The notes below the pieces were generated by a model. That model was not told where the DNA came from, searched no databases, and saw only the letters and a program-made list of their open reading frames with translations. Positions 60,348 to 64,000 of a stretch of DNA of 64,000 bases are shown in pieces. The stretch comes from a bacterium (GTDB lineage: Bacteria > Sysuimicrobiota > Sysuimicrobiia > Sysuimicrobiales > Segetimicrobiaceae): NCBI GenBank assembly GCA_035691305.1, contig DASSJF010000082.1, positions 62,001 through 126,000 of the forward strand. The letters are read 5' to 3'. Within the stretch, counting starts at the first letter, position 1. Each line of letters starts with the position of its first letter. The position numbers were made by a program, and so were the translations under genes.

Positions 60348-61460
60348 TTGGGGGGCGGTCGGATAAGCACGCTCGATCGGTGGGCCAAGGCGACGATGAT
60401 GGCCGTCGTCGCCGCGGCCGTCGCATTCATCCTGTGGCGTCTGCGATTCGTCCTGGTGACGGTCGCGCTCGGCGCGATGCTGGCCTATGCATTGATGCCG
60501 TTCGTGGAGCGCGCCGGCCGGCTGCGGCTGTGGGGCCGGCCCGTGCCGCGCCTCGTTGCGGTTCTCGCGGTGTTCGTGGCGGCGGCCCTGGCGCTGGGCC
60601 TTGTCGTCCGGCTGGCGATGCGGCCGCTCGCCACCGAAACTCGGCACTTTGCGCAGAACGTCGAGCAGTACCGCGACCAGGTGGGCGCGGCGCTGACGCA
60701 GCTGCAGCATGGGCTCCGCCGGAGCCTCCCGGCGCCGCTCGTACCACAGGTGGAGCGGGCCCTCGATCAAGCGGAAATGATCGCGCTCGGCGCCGCGACG
60801 GGCGCGCTGCGCGGTACCGCGCGCTGGATCTCCAAGGGCTTCGAAGTGCTGCTGATTCCCATCCTCGCATTTTACTTTCTGCTGGACCTGCCGGTCTTGC
60901 GCGACGAGCTGCTCGGCTTTCTGCCCTCCGGCGCGCGGCGGATCGTGCTGCTCGCCGGCCGCCGGGCGGACCGCATTGTAGCCGGCTACGTTCGCGCGCA
61001 ACTGATCCTGATGCTGATCGCGGGCACGGCGATCACGCTCGGCCTGACGATTCTGGGCGTGCGCTATCCGCTGCTGCTCGGCATCTTCGCCGGCCTGACG
61101 CGCGCGATTCCAATCATTGGCCCGGTGTTGGGCGCCATCCCGATCGTCGGCATCGCCGCGCTGCAGTCGCCGGCGACGGCGCTGACCGTGCTGACCTTCT
61201 TCACCATCGTGCAGCTCGCCGAGACCAAAATCATCCTGCCGAAAATCATCGGCCACGAACTGCGGCTGCACGCGGTCACCATCCTGCTTGCGCTGCTGGT
61301 CGGCAACGCGCTGTTCGGGCTGATGGGCATGTTCCTCGCGCCGCCCGCCGCGGCGCTGGCGAAGGCGCTGCGGGAGACCCTCGCGCCCGCGCCCGATGAG
61401 CCGGTGCCGGTCGAGTTGCCCGAGGCGCTCCCCGCCGCGGCCGCGGCTCGTCGACGCTAA
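60348..61460 (+). CDS. AI-2E family transporter (PerM-like)
   Basis: A 370-residue polytopic protein of the AI-2E (PF01594) family, whose members act as exporters or antiporters. Hydrophobic segments begin at about residue 17 (MMAVVAAAVAFILWRLR), and the family's C-terminal PIIGPVLGAIPIVG and IVQLAETKIILPKIIG blocks are clear. The TTG at 60348 gives the full first segment; an ATG at 60396 is the alternative. It lies 67 bases after the BtuF-like gene on the same strand. Confidence 0.87.
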   Translation: MGGGRISTLDRWAKATMMAVVAAAVAFILWRLRFVLVTVALGAMLAYALMPFVERAGRLRLWGRPVPRLVAVLAVFVAAALALGLVVRLAMRPLATETRHFAQNVEQYRDQVGAALTQLQHGLRRSLPAPLVPQVERALDQAEMIALGAATGALRGTARWISKGFEVLLIPILAFYFLLDLPVLRDELLGFLPSGARRIVLLAGRRADRIVAGYVRAQLILMLIAGTAITLGLTILGVRYPLLLGIFAGLTRAIPIIGPVLGAIPIVGIAALQSPATALTVLTFFTIVQLAETKIILPKIIGHELRLHAVTILLALLVGNALFGLMGMFLAPPAAALAKALRETLAPAPDEPVPVELPEALPAAAAARRR

Positions 61461-61572
61461 GCCGCTGAGTCGACCCCCGGAAGATCCCGCCGCCGCCGGG
61501 AACTGAGCGCGTCGGGCGCGCGCTATATCCGGTACAGCGAGCGGTGCGGGAACCACTGGGAGGTGGCGAATC

Positions 61573-61848
61573 GTGACGCGGAAAGAGTTTCTCGCGGGGG
61601 CAGGCGCGGCGGCCGCGACGTTCGCGGCGGCGGGCGCGGCGATGGCGCAGGTGCCGCCGGCGCGCGGCGAGGTCGGGAGCGGGCGGAATCTCGTGCACGT
61701 GCGGGCCGCGCTGGAAGGGATGATCGACCAGCTGCAGCACGACCAGACAGACTACGGCGGATTCCGGGTTCGCGCGATCGAGAACATGCAGCGCGCGCGC
61801 AACGACATCGTGGCGGCCCTGCAGTGGGACGCGACCCACAGCCACTGA
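61573..61848 (+). CDS. Small exported protein, function unknown
   Basis: A 91-residue protein. The first 25 residues are a signal peptide with a Tat-like TRKEFLAGAGAAA start and cleavage near AMAQV; the mature part is a single charged helical region (VHVRAALEGMIDQLQHDQTD, FRVRAIENMQRARNDIV) ending in histidines. GGGAGGTGG before the GTG supports it as a real gene. I do not recognise a family. A hairpin follows 25 bases after the stop. Confidence 0.7.
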   Translation: MTRKEFLAGAGAAAATFAAAGAAMAQVPPARGEVGSGRNLVHVRAALEGMIDQLQHDQTDYGGFRVRAIENMQRARNDIVAALQWDATHSH

Positions 61849-61872
61849 GCCGGCCGGAACGCCGGCTACATC

Positions 61873-61899
61873 GAGCCGCGGCGGACGACGCCGCGGCTC
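61873..61899 (+). terminator. Hairpin after the small exported protein gene
   Basis: A perfect 11-base-pair G+C stem (61873-61883 with 61889-61899) with a 5-base loop, followed by ATGTTGTGT. Likely a terminator or 3' stabiliser. Confidence 0.55.
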
Positions 61900-62202
61900 A
61901 TGTTGTGTCCGCCGTGGACCGGATCGGGTTCGGTCGGGATGGGGACGGGCCGCAGACTCTGCATCGCGCGCGTCAGCACGGGCATGTCGTCGCGCAGCCG
62001 CTCCGGCCGGGTCGCCGCCGGTTGACGGCGCGATCGCCGATAGCGCAGGGCCCCCTCGTGACAAGGTCGTCTTCCAAGCCCGCCGGGACGAACCGGCCCG
62101 CGAGATCGTGCACGGTCTTGTATGTGTCGGTTTATCCTTCCAAAACGGATAGCGGCGTCTCCGCGTGGCGCGTACCATCGGTGTGACGATGGAGGTGGTG
62201 GT
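61900..62202. other. Intergenic stretch before ada, no confident gene
   Basis: About 300 bases with no gene I can support. On the minus strand, two short readable segments in different frames (62104-62040, then 62010-61868, ending near a TAG at 61868) have protein-like composition and could be a decayed or unrecognised small gene. The promoter of ada should lie here; TTTATCC-type AT-rich sequence occurs at 62130-62150. Confidence 0.35.
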
Positions 62203-63399
62203 ATGCTGAACCTACACGACGTCGCGGCGCAGACGAACGGAGCGCGCGCGAGCGAGGATCACGTAAACGGGATGCGCACGGACAGGCTCCTTCGCGACGG
62301 CGTCCCCGCCGGTGGAACGCAAACGGGCGGCCGGAACGGCCTCGGCGCGAACGACGACCGCCGGTGGCAGGCGGTGCTCACGCGCGACGCGTCGGCCGAC
62401 GGCACTTTCGTCTTCGCCGTGCGCTCGACCGGCATCTACTGCCGGCCTTCGTGTCCGGCGCGCCGGCCGAAGCGCGACCGCGTCCGGTTCTTCCGGGAGC
62501 CCAGGCAGGCGGCGGAGGCCGGCTACCGCCCGTGCCGGCGATGCCGCCCCGACGTCCTCCGCGAACGCCGCGACGCCGTCGCGCTCGTCCAGCACGCGTG
62601 CCGGTTCATCGAGGCCCACCTCGACATGCCGCTCAAACTCACGTCGCTGGCCGGCGCCCTCGAGAGCCGGCCGCAGGCGATCCGCCACGCGTTCGCCCAG
62701 GTTCTCGGCATTACGCCGAAGCGGTACGTCGACGCGTGCCGGCTCGATATCGTCAAGGCCCGGCTGCGTGCGCAGGCGGCGGTGACGACCGCCCTCTACG
62801 ACGCGGGGTACGGGTCGAGCAGCCGGCTGTACGAACGCGCCGGGGAGCGGCTCGGCATGACGCCCGCGGCGTACCGCCGCGGCGGGGCCGGGGCGACGAT
62901 CCGATACACGACCGTGGCCACTCCGCTCGGGCGTCTGATGGTGGGCCGCACCGACCGGGGAATCTGCGCGGTGTCGCTCGGTGACGGCGACGCGGCTCAC
63001 GCCGCGGCGCTACGGACCGAATATCCGGCGGCGCGCCTCGTGCGGGATGATCGGGCGCTCGCGCCGGCGGTGCGGTCGATCCTGGGATACCTCGACGGCC
63101 GCGAGACGCGCCTCGATCTGCCCGTCGACATCCGGGCGACGGCGTTTCAGGCGCGGGTGTGGGAGGCGTTGCGCGCGATCCCGTACGGTGCGACGCGCTC
63201 GTACAGCGAGGTCGCGCGCGCCATCGGGCGACCGGCGGCCGTCCGCGCCGTCGCGCGGGCCTGCGCGGCGAACCCCGTGCCGCTCGTCATCCCGTGCCAT
63301 CGCGTCGTCCAGAGCGACGGCGGCCTCGGCGGCTACCGGCTTGGGGTCGAGCGGAAGCGGGCGCTGCTCGAGCGGGAGGCCGCGGCCGGGCACCGCTGA
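62203..63399 (+). CDS. ada: Ada-type methylated-DNA repair protein and AraC-family regulator
   Basis: A 398-residue Ada protein that removes methyl groups from DNA phosphotriesters and O6-methylguanine and switches on its own gene. The zinc site of the N-terminal domain is complete: C80, C84, C111, C114 (YCRPSC and PCRRC). It is followed by an AraC-type helix-turn-helix (about 125-225) and the O6-methyltransferase domain with acceptor C365 in IPCHRVV. The first 45 residues are an extra, probably disordered extension; GGAGGTGGT before the ATG at 62203 supports it. Transcription ends at the T-run terminator downstream. Confidence 0.93.
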   Translation: MLNLHDVAAQTNGARASEDHVNGMRTDRLLRDGVPAGGTQTGGRNGLGANDDRRWQAVLTRDASADGTFVFAVRSTGIYCRPSCPARRPKRDRVRFFREPRQAAEAGYRPCRRCRPDVLRERRDAVALVQHACRFIEAHLDMPLKLTSLAGALESRPQAIRHAFAQVLGITPKRYVDACRLDIVKARLRAQAAVTTALYDAGYGSSSRLYERAGERLGMTPAAYRRGGAGATIRYTTVATPLGRLMVGRTDRGICAVSLGDGDAAHAAALRTEYPAARLVRDDRALAPAVRSILGYLDGRETRLDLPVDIRATAFQARVWEALRAIPYGATRSYSEVARAIGRPAAVRAVARACAANPVPLVIPCHRVVQSDGGLGGYRLGVERKRALLEREAAAGHR

Positions 63400-63423
63400 A
63401 CGGTCACCCGCCGGAGCGATCTG

Positions 63424-63454
63424 AAGGGGAACTCGGCCGCGAGTTCCCCTTTTT
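63424..63454 (+). terminator. Rho-independent terminator after ada
   Basis: A perfect 12-base-pair stem (63424-63435 with 63440-63451) with a 4-base loop and five T. The clearest intrinsic terminator in the window. Confidence 0.9.
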
Positions 63455-63564
63455 GATGTCGGTTTGCGACCTCAATCGGGGCAACGTACACGGTAAGGTC
63501 GTGAGAGGATTCATCGCCGGGCGGCGGGAAGCCCCGCTCACTTCCTCGAGAGGAGGACCCGCCG

Positions 63565-64000
63565 GTGCGCGCCGCGGTCTTCTACGAAGTCGGCAAGCCG
63601 CTCGTCGTCGAGGACGTCGATCTCGAGCCGCCGCGTCCGGGCGAAGTGCTGGTCCGGATCGTCGCGACCGGCGTCTGCCACAGCGACCTCCACTATATCA
63701 AAGGGGACCTCACGATGCCGCTGCCGGTGGTGCTCGGGCACGAGGCGTCGGGCGTCATCGCCTCCGTCGGCGCCGGGGTCGAGTCGGTGCGCTCCGGCGA
63801 CCACGTGGTGCTCCTATTCGCGCCGTCGTGCGGCGCGTGTCGGTACTGCGACAGCGGCCGCCCCCATCTGTGCGAGATGCGGTATCGCGTCCGCGGCCGG
63901 ATGCCCGACGGGACCACGCGGCTGCGCCTGCGGGGCGAAGAGATCAACCATTTCACCTGTGTCTCCTCGTGGGCGGAGCAGGCGGTCGTCCCCGAATCGG
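63565..64000 (+). CDS. Zinc-dependent alcohol dehydrogenase, N-terminal part (runs off the window edge)
   Basis: The first 145 residues of a medium-chain dehydrogenase. The catalytic zinc residues appear as TGVCHSDLHYIKGD and LGHEASGVI, and the structural zinc as CGACRYCDSGRPHLC. The FAPSCGACRYC form and the RLRGEEINHFT segment suggest the group of NAD- or NDMA-linked class III-like alcohol dehydrogenases. GAGGAGGA about 8 bases before the GTG at 63565 sets the start. The NAD-binding domain is outside the window. Confidence 0.93.
   Translation, partial: MRAAVFYEVGKPLVVEDVDLEPPRPGEVLVRIVATGVCHSDLHYIKGDLTMPLPVVLGHEASGVIASVGAGVESVRSGDHVVLLFAPSCGACRYCDSGRPHLCEMRYRVRGRMPDGTTRLRLRGEEINHFTCVSSWAEQAVVPES

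Noticed and set aside
1-64000. tRNA, rRNA or CRISPR arrays
   Set aside because: No T-loop-like GGTTCRANYC in a cloverleaf context, no rRNA segments and no regularly spaced repeats were found on reading both strands.

Overview
The window is about 70% G+C, densely coded, and uses many GTG starts and overlapping stop/start pairs. It comes from a bacterium, and I see no tRNA, rRNA, CRISPR array, transposase or integrase. The housekeeping order (accA/accD; rho; rpmE-prfA-prmC-sua5-glyA-dCMP deaminase) resembles Bacillota and related deep Terrabacteria. An S-layer-homology protein, Rho, bL25, TatC and Tat-type signals fit a high-GC, deep-branching soil or sediment lineage of the Armatimonadota/Chloroflexota/'CSP1-3' kind. 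That placement is inference from content only.

Layout. 0-10 kb: accA (partial) and accD leftward; then htrA-like protease, glpX, argS, an SLH surface protein, rho, and two tandem M23-type secreted proteins. 10-38 kb: a roughly 28-kb accessory block lies between rho/M23 and rpmE, genes that are near neighbours in Bacillus-type genomes. It holds a dihydropyrimidinase-like hydrolase, a small Rieske protein, an ACMSD-type amidohydrolase, and a leftward operon for an ABC peptide-type importer plus hydantoinase/oxoprolinase subunits (SBP-DppB-DppC-HyuA-HyuB). It also holds seven DegT/DnrJ/EryC1/StrS-family PLP aminotransferase paralogues. Five of these sit in one tightly overlapped operon with an amidase, a 67-residue putative amidase partner and a second solute-binding protein. 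A GalB-like PIG-L protein, a D-2-hydroxyacid dehydrogenase, an asparaginase-like protein, an IclR regulator, an SDR and a class I aminotransferase complete the block. It looks like an uptake and catabolic/remodelling island for amide- or ring-nitrogen compounds. No sugar-nucleotide or glycosyltransferase genes accompany the DegT proteins.

38-49 kb: conserved translation and one-carbon genes (rpmE, prfA, prmC, sua5, glyA, dCMP deaminase, bL25, pth), then an ECF sigma / zinc anti-sigma / RseB-like-polysaccharide-deacetylase fusion operon and tatC. 49-54 kb: an exported FAD protein behind an overlapping 12-codon leader ORF, then a sulfite-oxidase-like protein, an MFS carrier and a PaaK-type CoA ligase with overlapping ends. 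54-59 kb: a leftward run of methyltransferase, geranylgeranyl-reductase-like flavoprotein, SRPBCC cyclase-like protein, coiled-coil membrane protein, FabF-like ketosynthase and a secreted proline-rich protein, possibly a small polyketide or lipid pathway. 59-64 kb: BtuF-like protein, AI-2E-family membrane protein, a small exported protein, Ada, and the start of a zinc alcohol dehydrogenase.

The most interesting points are the seven-gene DegT island, including one member that lacks the PLP-binding aspartate, and the sigma/anti-sigma operon whose third gene fuses an RseB-like sensor to a NodB deacetylase. An SLH protein with a BsuPI-like domain inserted inside a repeat, and an asparaginase-like protein with Asp90 replaced by Ala, also stand out. 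All assignments are by reading motifs; no database search was possible.
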